Assembly (NCBI GenBank): GCA_002448445.1
Contig: DJYC01000094.1
Span: 1-27,479 of the forward strand
DNA length: 27,479 nt
Direction: 5' to 3'
Origin: Treponema sp. UBA6988
GTDB taxonomy: Bacteria > Spirochaetota > Spirochaetia > Treponematales > Treponemataceae
The notes beneath the pieces were generated by a model. It was given only the letters and a program-made list of their open reading frames with translations, was not told the origin of the DNA and made no database searches. A program made the position numbers and the translations under genes. This document shows, one piece after another, positions 15,812-22,777 of the stretch (positions are counted from its first letter, which is position 1; every line of letters starts with the position of its first letter).

Positions 15812-16718
15812 AGACTTTGCAAAGGCAAGAAACAAGGCGCTTTTCAACGAAATCCAGCACATACTGAACCCGGAAGAAGCAGCGCTCATTTCGTTCACCG
15901 ACATAAAAAAACTCTTAAAGCCCAGCAACGAAGTCTACAAGGGAATGCAGATAGTCCCCGTAGACCTTATCGTAGGAAGCGAAGGCCGCTACAAAGACTT
16001 TGACAACCACTTCTTTCCCAAAAGCATCTTCCTAAAGGCACGCTGGGAAAGAGTTGACATGGCCCACATACAGGACGTGGTTCTTCCGCCAATCAGCCTA
16101 TACGAACTGGGAGGCCTCTACTTTGTCCGCGACGGAAACCACCGAGTATCGGTTGCAAAGGCGCGCGGGGTAGAAAACATAGACGCAGACGTAGTAAGCC
16201 TGCAAAGCGAAATAAAACTAAAGCCCGGCTCCACAAAAGAAGAAATGATCCAGCAGGTTCTCTACTACGAAAAGCGGGTATTCTATTCGGAAACAAACTT
16301 TGGCGACATAACCGACTGGTGGCAGCTGGACTTCTCAACGCCCGGCCAGTACGACGTAATCTACAACCACATACTGACCCACCGCTACTACATCAACATG
16401 AACCAAACGGAAGAAATTCCCTTTGAAGACGCAGTGCTCTCATGGTTCAACAACGTCTACATGCCCGTAGTAAAGTCCATCCAGTCCCACAAGATACTAA
16501 GGCTTTTCAAAAAGCGCACAATCTCCGACCTCTACATCTACCTAATCAAGTACTGGGACGAGCTAAAGCAGAAATTCGGCAATGACTTTAGCCTAGACGA
16601 AGCGGTAAAAGACTTCAAAAAAAGCCACAAGAGGCACTCAATCTTCTTCAGGATAAAAAATGCCCTGGCCCGCAAAAAACTGGCCCTTTTTAAAGAAGAA
16701 AAAGACACGGAAAAGTAA
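15780..16718 (+). CDS. ParB/sulfiredoxin-fold (ParB-like nuclease domain) protein
   Basis: A protein of 312 residues from the start chosen here. Its core carries VPVDLIVGSEGRYKDF, then a long middle and RDGNHRVSVAKARGVENIDA, the ParB N-terminal/Srx-type signature (GxHR loop, here GNHRVSVA). No partition-type helix-turn-helix follows. The C-terminal 100 residues are helical and basic. This class includes CTP/ATP-binding switches as well as nucleases; the role here is unknown. The first in-frame ATG (15744) has no ribosome site, but TTG at 15780 has AAGGAG at 15768-15773 with 6-nt spacing, so I prefer TTG (start would add 12 residues otherwise). It overlaps the phosphoesterase by 32 nt. Only an A/T-rich helix and T-run (16695-16735) follow. 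Confidence 0.75.
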   Translation: MAQLTSAQTGEDFAKARNKALFNEIQHILNPEEAALISFTDIKKLLKPSNEVYKGMQIVPVDLIVGSEGRYKDFDNHFFPKSIFLKARWERVDMAHIQDVVLPPISLYELGGLYFVRDGNHRVSVAKARGVENIDADVVSLQSEIKLKPGSTKEEMIQQVLYYEKRVFYSETNFGDITDWWQLDFSTPGQYDVIYNHILTHRYYINMNQTEEIPFEDAVLSWFNNVYMPVVKSIQSHKILRLFKKRTISDLYIYLIKYWDELKQKFGNDFSLDEAVKDFKKSHKRHSIFFRIKNALARKKLALFKEEKDTEK

Positions 16719-16812
16719 GGATTTTTTTTCTTCTCTAAAATTCTCATTCTGCGGCAGCTCCAATTTCCAGAAAAAGCCCCTCCGCAACCCCCTTGCCATT
16801 TCCACAGAACAT

Positions 16813-16836
16813 ATAGCGCCAAGGAGGGCGCGTCAA
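16813..16836. repeat. 24-nt dispersed repeat
   Basis: Matches 6457-6480 in inverse orientation at 23 of 24 positions. The sequence is centred on GCGCC..GGCGC and sits at the start of the 16719-17486 gene-free mosaic. Confidence 0.75.
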
Positions 16837-16961
16837 GCCTTTGCATAGGCTCCCGCGTTTTTTCGCCTTTCAAAATGGCAAGGAGGCCATTTTCAAGGGG
16901 CTTTCCGCCCTTCCGCTTTCGCTCCATTCCTCTCTTCGTTCGGAACGCCTCCGGCGGGGCT

Positions 16962-17091
16962 CCAATCCCTGCCGTGTATTAATACGCAACCCTTCTGTCG
17001 GTTTACCATACATCGTAACCGGGAGTTTCCGCAGGAAACTCCAAGGGCAAGCTCCGCTTGCCCCAATCCCTGCCGTGTATTAATATGCAAC
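16962..17091. repeat. Direct repeat pair enclosing two perfect hairpins (locus C)
   Basis: Twenty-nine nt at 16962-16990 recur at 17063-17091 with one mismatch. Between them are two adjacent perfect hairpins: 9-bp arms 17022-17030/17034-17042 with loop GCA, and 8-bp arms 17045-17052/17056-17063 with loop TCC. The layout echoes loci A and B, but arm sequences differ. Upstream (about 16870-16961) is further REP-like sequence with AAAATGGC/GCCATTTT arms. Downstream, 17117-17141 has an ATCCCGAA/TTCGGGAT hairpin of the widespread GGGATGAC type. Confidence 0.7.
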
Positions 17092-17255
17092 AAGTCTGTC
17101 ACCCCCTCCACAGATCCCGAAACGAGTTCGGGATGACGGCCGCCCTGTCACCCTGAACCGGTTGGTGAGTTTGTCGAACCACAGCATCTGTAAAAGCCTA
17201 AATGACATCGTTCACTGGCCCTTCGACTGGCTCTGGGACCGGGCGGTGGCGGTGT

Positions 17256-17342
17256 AAGCCTAGCCCCGATTGGAAGGGTTGCCAAAGGCAAGACCGCCGG
17301 AGGCGGGCCGGAGCGATAGCGTAGCCCTGGAAAGCGGGTAAC
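17256..17342 (+). repeat. Dispersed intergenic element, copy 1
   Basis: Begins AAGCCTAGCCCCGATTGGA and continues through GGCGGGCCGGAGCG and TAGCGTAGCCCTGGAAAGCG. About 75 nt recur at 22669-22742 in the same orientation, and the first 20 nt recur inverted at 20301-20321. No gene is seen from 16719 to 17576. Confidence 0.75.
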
Positions 17343-17486
17343 AAAAGCAGCTTTTTCTTCCTCCGCAAGGCCAATGTACCAAAAGAAAAGCTGCTCCAAA
17401 AAAAAAGGAAAATTCCACAAATTAGTGTAAAAAACTCCAATAACTAATTTTTAACCAATAACTCACCGATAATCATAAGGATAATC

Positions 17487-17515
17487 TTGACGGTACAATA
17501 TTTCAATGGTAAAAT
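17487..17515 (+). promoter_or_regulatory. Promoter of the partner-switching operon
   Basis: TTGACG (17487-17492), 17-nt spacer, TAAAAT (17510-17515). Predicted start is near 17522, leaving a leader of about 55 nt that contains AGGGAG before the TTG start codon. Confidence 0.7.
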
Positions 17516-17576
17516 GGAGGTATGCTTTTAAGGAAAGAAGCCTGGTTTACCATGGTAGGGTACAGGGAGCAGTAAC

Positions 17577-19283
17577 TTGAAAATCATTGAAAATTTGTCT
17601 TACATGCCGCTCTTGGCAATTGCTGCAGTCTCCATGCTCTTATTGTTTTTATGCGCCATCATCAGGAAACGCAAGACCGCAAGGGTAAGTTTCATAACCT
17701 ACCTGTCTCTGATAGTCATTGCCTTTTCCAGCCTCCAGGCCTTTTTTAAGCTCTATTCCGGAAAAGGCGGACAGGAAGCCATGAATTTCTTTGTCCTGAT
17801 GGTTTTTGCCGCCCTCTTTCTCCAGATTCCAATTGCAATAATGTTCTCAACCTTTGAGCCGGTAAAATTCGACTCCCTGGTGCCGAGCCGCAAGAACAAG
17901 CACGCCCTTGCAGCCCTGCAGAACGAGGCAGCCCGTGCCGCCGCAGAAGAAAGGCAGGTAGAGCTTTCAGAGCAGGACCTGCGCCTCTTGGACGTAAGCC
18001 GCGACTTTACCGTACACGCGGTAGACTCCTACACATCAGCAAACGGAATCACAACCTTCCTTGAGTACATCAACAAGACAATCAAGGACCAGATAAGCGC
18101 AGACGGTGGTGCAATACTCATGATTGATGACTTTGAGGACGTAATCTCCGTAAAGTCGTTCGACGGAGACTTTCCCCCGCCCTACAAGCTGCCCGCAGAC
18201 CTTCCCCACAAGCCTATCCGAGTTGCCACAAACTTCAAGTTTGCAACCTTCCCGCTGGAAGGCAACATCTTTGGCGAAATTGCAACCCAGGGACGCGCAG
18301 AGCTTATCACAAAGCCGGAGACGGACAGTAGAATCTACCAGAACGGTCCGGAAGAATTCCTTGAGTGCGGAAGCTACATAATTTCCCCAATGAAGATTCA
18401 GGACACGGTAATCGGACTGGCAGCATTTGCCCGCAAGCACGGAAATTCGGTCTTTAACGAGGATGAATTAAAGATTACTTCAACACTTTGCGACTTTGCA
18501 GCCGCAACAATCAAGAACGTAATAGCAGTTCAGGACATAATAGAACAGAACGAAGTGGCCAAGGAAGCGGAGCTTGCCTCCAGAATCCAGGCATCACTAA
18601 AGCCCGCAAAGCTTCCACTCATACAGGGGCTTCAGTTTGGCGTCTTCTGGGAACCCTGCCAAGGTGTCTGCGGAGACAGCTACGACATACTTGTTTCCCG
18701 CAAGGACAGAATTTCATTCATCATGTCGGACATAGCGGGAAAGGGCATGAACAGCGTGGTTGTAATGTCCATGGTGCGCTCAATGCAGCGCCTTGTAATA
18801 AATTCAATGCAGAGCGCGGGAAAAATCCTCTCCTGGGTCAACCGCGGCATTGCAGGCGAATCATTCAGCACGGACCACTTTGGCTCAAGTGCGCTCATCA
18901 ACTACGACCCCACAACAAAAACTGTGGAGGCTGCGGCGGGAGGCGTTATTCCGGTCTACATCTACGACAGCGAAAAGGACGAATGCGTGGAGCTAACCTC
19001 CCCTTCCGAGCCGATTGGCGTAGAAAAAACGACAGAATACAAAGATTTCGTGCAAAAAGTTAAAAATGGTGATATAATATTCACATATACGGATGGTCTT
19101 GTTGAAGCCCTTAACGAAAGTGGCCAGCAATATTCAAAGGAGTCTTTGCTGCGCGTAATTCAGGAGAATCACGCAAAATCCGGCAAAGACATAGCACGTC
19201 TTGTAAAAGAAGACATAAAAAAATTTACAGGCAGCGCTGTACAGCATGACGACAAAACGCTGCTTATTGTAAAAATTCAATAA
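17577..19283 (+). CDS. Membrane GAF-SpoIIE (PP2C-type) protein phosphatase, RsbU-like
   Basis: A 568-residue signalling phosphatase. Three N-terminal membrane helices (about 8-29, 37-57, 68-90) anchor it. A basic/Ala-rich linker leads to a GAF-like sensor (about 150-315), and a helical connector (about 318-345, IEQNEVAKEAELASRIQASL) is typical before a SpoIIE domain. The phosphatase shows the metal residues in VCGDSYDI (about 365), SDIAGKGMNSVVVMSM (about 384), TYTDGLVEA (about 503) and HDDKTLLIV (about 558). Family members dephosphorylate a STAS antagonist; the STAS gene follows after 25 nt. The start is TTG 17577, fixed by GGGAG at 17565-17569. The likely input is a membrane or small-molecule signal through the GAF domain (inference). 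Confidence 0.9.
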   Translation: MKIIENLSYMPLLAIAAVSMLLLFLCAIIRKRKTARVSFITYLSLIVIAFSSLQAFFKLYSGKGGQEAMNFFVLMVFAALFLQIPIAIMFSTFEPVKFDSLVPSRKNKHALAALQNEAARAAAEERQVELSEQDLRLLDVSRDFTVHAVDSYTSANGITTFLEYINKTIKDQISADGGAILMIDDFEDVISVKSFDGDFPPPYKLPADLPHKPIRVATNFKFATFPLEGNIFGEIATQGRAELITKPETDSRIYQNGPEEFLECGSYIISPMKIQDTVIGLAAFARKHGNSVFNEDELKITSTLCDFAAATIKNVIAVQDIIEQNEVAKEAELASRIQASLKPAKLPLIQGLQFGVFWEPCQGVCGDSYDILVSRKDRISFIMSDIAGKGMNSVVVMSMVRSMQRLVINSMQSAGKILSWVNRGIAGESFSTDHFGSSALINYDPTTKTVEAAAGGVIPVYIYDSEKDECVELTSPSEPIGVEKTTEYKDFVQKVKNGDIIFTYTDGLVEALNESGQQYSKESLLRVIQENHAKSGKDIARLVKEDIKKFTGSAVQHDDKTLLIVKIQ

Positions 19284-19308
19284 ATTTGGGTGCAAAAGGA
19301 GTAAAGAT

Positions 19309-19647
19309 ATGGAACTTAAAATACGTAAGAATGGGGAAGTCTACATTATTGACGTAAACGGCGAAATGGACTTGTACAATTCCTACAAGCTCAAGGAACT
19401 GGTCCTCAAGATGCTGGAGAAAAACGTAAAGTCATTTATAATCAACCTTGAACAGGTTGACTACATCGACTCGTCCGGAATCGGTGCGCTTATCTACATC
19501 TGCTCTACGATCAAGAAGATGAACCTCAAGCTCTACATTTCCAACATACACGGTTCTGTAAAGAAGGTTATCGAGCTTACCAAGCTTATGGGTTACTTCC
19601 CTATTGCAAACAGCGTAGAGGAAGCCTTGCTTATGATTAACGAATAG
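19309..19647 (+). CDS. STAS-domain anti-sigma factor antagonist (RsbV/SpoIIAA-like)
   Basis: A 112-residue single STAS domain. It shows IDVNGEMDLYNSYKLKE and then VDYIDSSGIGALIYICSTI, where Ser55 directly after Asp54 occupies the site phosphorylated in SpoIIAA and RsbV. The unphosphorylated form would bind the kinase/anti-sigma factor and free its target; the RsbU-like phosphatase upstream would restore it. Length is normal for the family. An AAAGGAG site lies before ATG 19309. Intergenic distances of 25 nt and 20 nt place it in the middle of the three-gene operon. Confidence 0.93.
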   Translation: MELKIRKNGEVYIIDVNGEMDLYNSYKLKELVLKMLEKNVKSFIINLEQVDYIDSSGIGALIYICSTIKKMNLKLYISNIHGSVKKVIELTKLMGYFPIANSVEEALLMINE

Positions 19648-19667
19648 CCAAAGGGAGAAGTTTTATT

Positions 19668-20213
19668 ATGGAAGATATCAAAGAGTTGCGTTCTGACGGA
19701 AACGATCCGCTGTTTGACAAGGCAAATATGCTTTACAAGGAATTTCCTTCTGATTTTAGGCAGATTCGCTATTTTACCCTGCTCATCGTGCAGTCCGCAC
19801 CGCTGGAAATAAAGGAAATCAACCTTCTTGAGCAGCAGATTAGCGAGGTTATCAAGAATGCTGTAAAGCACGGAAACCACTGCGACGTAAACAAGAAGGT
19901 TCACGTCTGGTATTCATTCAGCGCCAGCCATGCCCACCTTATCGTAGAAGATGAAGGCGAAGGCTTTAAGGACCTGGAAAAATGGAACGACTTTAACCGC
20001 AAGCGCCTTGAATGCCTGCACAACTCAAACTTTGAAGAACTTGCAAACTATGTTTCCTTCCGTACAAAAAAATCAGACGACCAGGACGGTGGTAATGCCC
20101 TCTTTGCTGCCCTTGAATACTGGAACGGCGGATTTATCTACAACGACAAGCGCAACGGTGTTGCAATGCTAAAGCGTTTCCAGCAGAAGCGCCACGGCGT
20201 TACGGTAGACTGA
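19668..20213 (+). CDS. HATPase-type anti-sigma factor / serine kinase (RsbW/SpoIIAB-like)
   Basis: A 181-residue GHKL ATPase of the HATPase_c_2 class. The N-box is EQQISEVIKNAVKHGN (Glu60, Asn64), the G1 box VEDEGEGF (Asp95), and the last part DGGNALFAALEYWNGGFIYN carries the G2-like glycines. Such proteins phosphorylate the STAS antagonist and sequester a sigma factor or other target. The region between the two G boxes (about residues 100-145) is longer than in RsbW and has a charged helix; this may contact the partner. Gene order phosphatase-STAS-kinase makes the assignment firm. No sigma factor gene lies next to it, so the target is elsewhere or not a sigma factor. A strong terminator closes the operon. 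Confidence 0.88.
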   Translation: MEDIKELRSDGNDPLFDKANMLYKEFPSDFRQIRYFTLLIVQSAPLEIKEINLLEQQISEVIKNAVKHGNHCDVNKKVHVWYSFSASHAHLIVEDEGEGFKDLEKWNDFNRKRLECLHNSNFEELANYVSFRTKKSDDQDGGNALFAALEYWNGGFIYNDKRNGVAMLKRFQQKRHGVTVD

Positions 20214-20223
20214 GCTTCCTAAA

Positions 20224-20258
20224 AAATACAAGCGTTCCTTTTTGGGGCGCTTTTTTTT
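20224..20258 (+). terminator. Rho-independent terminator of the partner-switching operon
   Basis: AAGCGTTCC (20230-20238) pairs with GGGGCGCTT (20244-20252) over 9 bp with two wobbles, loop TTTTT, then an 8-T run. The A-run on its left side could let it also act on the convergent minus-strand gene. Between it and that gene, GAATGGT/ACCATTC forms another 7-bp hairpin (about 20273-20292). Confidence 0.85.
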
Positions 20259-20300
20259 TATCTGAAGCCGCCTGAATGGTTAAAACACCATTCAAGACCA

Positions 20301-20321
20301 CTCCAATCGGAGCTAGGCTTT
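20301..20321 (-). repeat. Partial inverted copy of the dispersed element, overlapping a stop codon
   Basis: On the minus strand this reads AAAGCCTAGCTCCGATTGGA, matching 17255-17274 at 18 of 20 positions. The TAG in it is the stop codon of the 20313-21110 gene. Confidence 0.65.
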
Positions 20322-21110
20322 GTTGGCAAGAACAAAGTCTTCAAAGCGCAGGCTCTCTCCGCTAAGGCTAAGCTTTTCGCATCGGCAGAAATATTCCTCC
20401 ACCACAGCCTGAATCTCTTCCCAGCCTTCATCCCCGCTTTCACCGTCAGCAAAATAATCCTCGCGCATAAAAAGCTTGTTGTAGGCAATGGATTTTTCCA
20501 AGGCAGGGTCATATTTTTGCGGGCAAATGCCCTTTAATCCTTCAAGAAGTTCGTTGCGGCAAAAGGCATCCAAGGTGGCTGACTGCAAAAGCAAGTACCT
20601 TATGATAAAATTGCAGTCCGGGTCTTCAATATTCAAGCTATCGTATTTTTCCTTAGGGAAAACATTTCCCTTAATGGCAAAAAGCAATTCCATCAGGGGA
20701 AGAAGAAGAATGCAGTTTTCCTGCTTGTAGCGTCTTATAAGCTTCTCCACCCTGTCCGCGCTAAGGTCAAGGGGAATCTCCTCCGCCATGGAAAAGAGCG
20801 TGTCCAGCTGGTAGTAGTATTTTTTTGCCGCAAGGTATTCAATCAAATCCTCAAAAAGATGAGTCTCCCGCATTTTATTTATAAGATTTTCATCAGCCTT
20901 TCCGGGAATATAAGAGAGGTTTTCATAAATAAAAGAAGTAAACTCTATTGCAAGAAAAAATTTCCCTGTGTCCGACGACCTTAGCATTTCCCAAAGCTCT
21001 TCATAAACGGCGTCAACTCCAAAGCCCTCCATAAGATTCTTAATATAGTGGCCAATTCCATCCTGAACTTCCTCATAGCCTGCAATGGCTTCCCTTATAC
21101 TTTCATTCAT
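20313..21110 (-). CDS. Unrecognised helical acidic protein
   Basis: A 265-residue protein I do not recognise. It has no signal peptide and no membrane helix, and is rich in Glu, Leu and aromatic residues with many predicted amphipathic helices (for example ELLFAIKG, EDLIEYLAAKKYYYQL, then a Cys-Arg pair in RNELLEGLKG and EYFCRCEKL). A cytoplasmic helical-repeat or immunity-like fold is possible, but nothing confirms a function. The coding character is clear: codon choice is like its neighbours, it has a promoter (21168-21140), and AAAGGA precedes ATG 21110 at a short spacing. Its stop codon TAG (20315-20313) lies inside an inverted copy of the dispersed element seen at 17256. It converges on the partner-switching operon. 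Confidence 0.7.
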   Translation of the reverse strand: MNESIREAIAGYEEVQDGIGHYIKNLMEGFGVDAVYEELWEMLRSSDTGKFFLAIEFTSFIYENLSYIPGKADENLINKMRETHLFEDLIEYLAAKKYYYQLDTLFSMAEEIPLDLSADRVEKLIRRYKQENCILLLPLMELLFAIKGNVFPKEKYDSLNIEDPDCNFIIRYLLLQSATLDAFCRNELLEGLKGICPQKYDPALEKSIAYNKLFMREDYFADGESGDEGWEEIQAVVEEYFCRCEKLSLSGESLRFEDFVLANKA

Positions 21111-21139
21111 ATCCTTTCCCCAAACCTTTGGTATGGCAA

Positions 21140-21168
21140 AGTATAGCGCATTATCCCCATTCTGTCAT
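21140..21168 (-). promoter_or_regulatory. Promoter of the unrecognised gene
   Basis: On the minus strand, ATGACA (21168-21163), 17-nt spacer, TATACT (21145-21140). Predicted start is about 22 nt before the ATG. The -35 box is the end of a TGTCATGC-type intergenic repeat (about 21164-21230). Confidence 0.6.
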
Positions 21169-21281
21169 GCTATTACTGTCATGCTGAACGCACTTGCAAT
21201 CAAGTGAACTCAGTATCTGTATAGGTAAAAATACCGTCTTCCACAGCTCCCGGGGCGGGGTCCGGGATGACATTTGAAATG

Positions 21282-21874
21282 TCTCCATTCGCTCACCTCC
21301 TGTTCGCTCTTTCCGACCGCCTGCGTTCGCTGCCGGCGGCATCCCTGCCGCCTCTTCCTCCCTTTGGTCGGCGCTCACTCCGGGGAGTTCAACTCGTTTT
21401 AAAACAAAAATCCCTTGCTTTACAAATGTTTTTTTTCGTAAAGCAAAGACTATTTCTGGAGATGGGGAGAGTTGAACTGTCTTCATTCGCTCACCTCCTG
21501 TTCGCTCTTTTCGACCGCCTGCGTTCGCTGTCGGCGGCATCCTTGCCGCCTTTTCCTCCCTTCGGTCGGCGCTCACTCCGGGGAGTTCTAGTTTAAAAAC
21601 AAAAAAAATCCTTTGCTTTACAAATATTTTTTTTGCAAAACAAAGGATTATTTTGGAGATGGGGAGAGTTGAACTGTCTCCATTCGCTCACTTCCTGTTC
21701 GCTCTTTCCGACCGCCTGCGTTCGCTGCCGGCGGCATCCTTGCCGCCTTTTCCTCCCTTTGGTCGGCGCTCACTCCGGGGAGTTCAACTCGTTTTAAAAC
21801 AAAAAAGCCTTTGCCTTACAAATGTTTTTTTTCGTAAAGCAAAGACTATTTCTGGAGATGGGGAGAGTTGAACT
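21282..21874 (-). repeat. Three tandem ~198-bp units carrying the ssrA 3' end, terminator and a REP element
   Basis: On the minus strand each full unit reads: last 21 nt of ssrA, terminator hairpin, then a GC-rich REP of about 115 nt (GGAGTGAGCGCCGACC to GAACAGGAGGTGAGCG). The 21-nt ssrA end is at 21874-21854 (the gene itself), 21675-21655 and 21478-21458, giving periods of 199 and 197. The REP ends in GAGTTGAAC/GTTCAAC inverted repeats that match the T-arm region. Unit ends differ by a few bases. Confidence 0.88.
21801..21844 (-). terminator. ssrA terminator
   Basis: On the minus strand CTTTGCTTTAC (21844-21834) pairs with GTAAGGCAAAG (21819-21809) over 11 bp with one wobble, followed by GGCTTTTTTG. 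Equivalent hairpins recur in the two duplicated units (about 21446-21405 and 21647-21602). Confidence 0.8.
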
Positions 21875-22244
21875 CCCGTCCAAGCAGGCTAAGCAGGTGC
21901 CTCTACAGGTTTATTGAAGCGAGGTATTTGTCGGGAGACGGTAGCGGCTTCAAAGGCGTCGTCTCCTTATTACGGATGGCCGATTGCTCAGCGTCCCGGG
22001 CAGAACCCGCACATTCTGCAAGGCAAGTCCCTATTTGTGACAGAATTTTACACCGCTAGGAACAGCGCAGCATAAATTCCGGCTCTCAGTGCCTTAAGTT
22101 AGGCAGCAAGAGCTAACTGTTCGTTTTCAGACTCGTCGTCTTCTCTACGTTTTGCAGTTATTGTTTTCGTCTGTATCAGAGACCAGGCGACAGCCTCACC
22201 TGCAGCACAAGATTACTCCTGTCTGTCGAAACCGGTACACCCCC
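21853..22244 (-). ncRNA. ssrA: Transfer-messenger RNA
   Basis: About 392 nt of tmRNA, which frees stalled ribosomes with SmpB. The 5' end GGGGGTGTACCGGTTTCGACAG (22244 leftward) and 3' end CATCTCC (21860-21854) form the 7-bp acceptor stem with two wobbles; GGACGGGAGTTCAACTCTCC is the T arm. The base after it is A (discriminator), and CCA is not encoded, so it must be added. The resume codon GCA is at 22155-22153, and the tag reads AKRREDDESENEQLALAA, ending TAA at 22101-22099. The tag keeps the LALAA-type proteolysis end but is long (18 residues) and strongly charged. Expressed from its own promoter at 22284-22256. Confidence 0.95.
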
Positions 22245-22255
22245 GATTCTTTTAT

Positions 22256-22284
22256 AATATAACAAGCGCCTTGGTAAAAGTCAA
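22256..22284 (-). promoter_or_regulatory. Strong promoter of ssrA
   Basis: On the minus strand, TTGACT (22284-22279), 17-nt spacer, TATATT (22261-22256). The mature 5' end is 12 nt past the -10 box, leaving a short leader for RNase P. An A8 tract (22293-22286) directly upstream could act as an UP element; it is the end of an 80-nt repeat. Confidence 0.75.
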
Positions 22285-22364
22285 GTTTTTTTTGGGAAGG
22301 TTCCCTTCGACGGGCTCAGGGAACGGAATTGTTTCTTGCCAACCAGTAAAAAGCCCATGGAGGG
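22285..22364. repeat. 80-nt direct repeat, copy 1
   Basis: Recurs at 22506-22585, 221 nt downstream, with few mismatches. It opens with a T-tract and GGGAAGG, holds a GTTCCC/GGGAAC hairpin of the TTCGACGGGCTCAGG class, then GTTTCTTGCCAACCAGTAAA and AAGCCCATGGAGGG. Between the copies there is no gene; a TTTACATA/TATGTAAA hairpin lies at 22413-22435. Confidence 0.85.
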
Positions 22365-22505
22365 ATTTTTGTCGCACTTGCTATCGTTGTGTTCCTCCAT
22401 TCCAGTGCATTCTTTACATATTTTTCTTATGTAAACCAGATAGGAAATCAATTTTGTGTGTAGCGGCTCTTCAATCCAGTTTAGAACCTCTCGTTTTGAA
22501 CTAAT

Positions 22506-22585
22506 GTTTTTTTTGGGAAGGTTCCCTTCGACGGTCTCTGGGAACGTAATTGTTTCTTGCCAACCAGTAAAAAGCCCATGGAGGG
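22506..22585. repeat. 80-nt direct repeat, copy 2
   Basis: Second copy of 22285-22364. The loop of its GTTCCC/GGGAAC hairpin has changed, but the arms are intact. It runs straight into the CGGCTTAGCA segment shared with 6291-6316. Confidence 0.85.
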
Positions 22586-22599
22586 GCGGCTTAGCAGCC

Positions 22600-22660
22600 C
22601 GGAGATTTGCAAAGCAAATCTCCGATACCTAAAAAAATCCATGGATGGATTTTTTTAGGT
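22600..22660. repeat. Two adjacent perfect hairpins (locus B)
   Basis: Arms 22600-22610/22614-22624 (11 bp, loop AAA) and arms 22627-22642/22645-22660 (16 bp, loop GG). They follow the about 25-nt segment 22572-22596 shared with locus A, but the stem sequences are unrelated to those at locus A. Confidence 0.85.
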
Positions 22661-22668
22661 CATACGCC

Positions 22669-22742
22669 CGATTGGAAGGGTGGCGTAGCCAGACCGCAGA
22701 AGGCGGGCCGGAGCGCTAGCGTAGCCCTGGAAAGCGGGTGAC
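22669..22742 (+). repeat. Dispersed intergenic element, copy 2
   Basis: Matches 17266-17342 in the same orientation: CCCGATTGGAAGGGT, GGCGGGCCGGAGCG, TAGCGTAGCCCTGGAAAGCG, with a short variable segment after GGAAGGGT. Confidence 0.8.
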
Positions 22743-22777
22743 GCAAGGCACGTTCTGTCGAGTTAGCCAGGGAACTT

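Noticed and set aside
21282..21853. CRISPR array
   Set aside because: Units of about 198 bp are nearly identical throughout, with no unique spacers and no cas genes.
21282..22244. Prophage or integrative element at ssrA
   Set aside because: The ssrA 3' end repeats resemble att sites, but no integrase or cargo gene lies between them.
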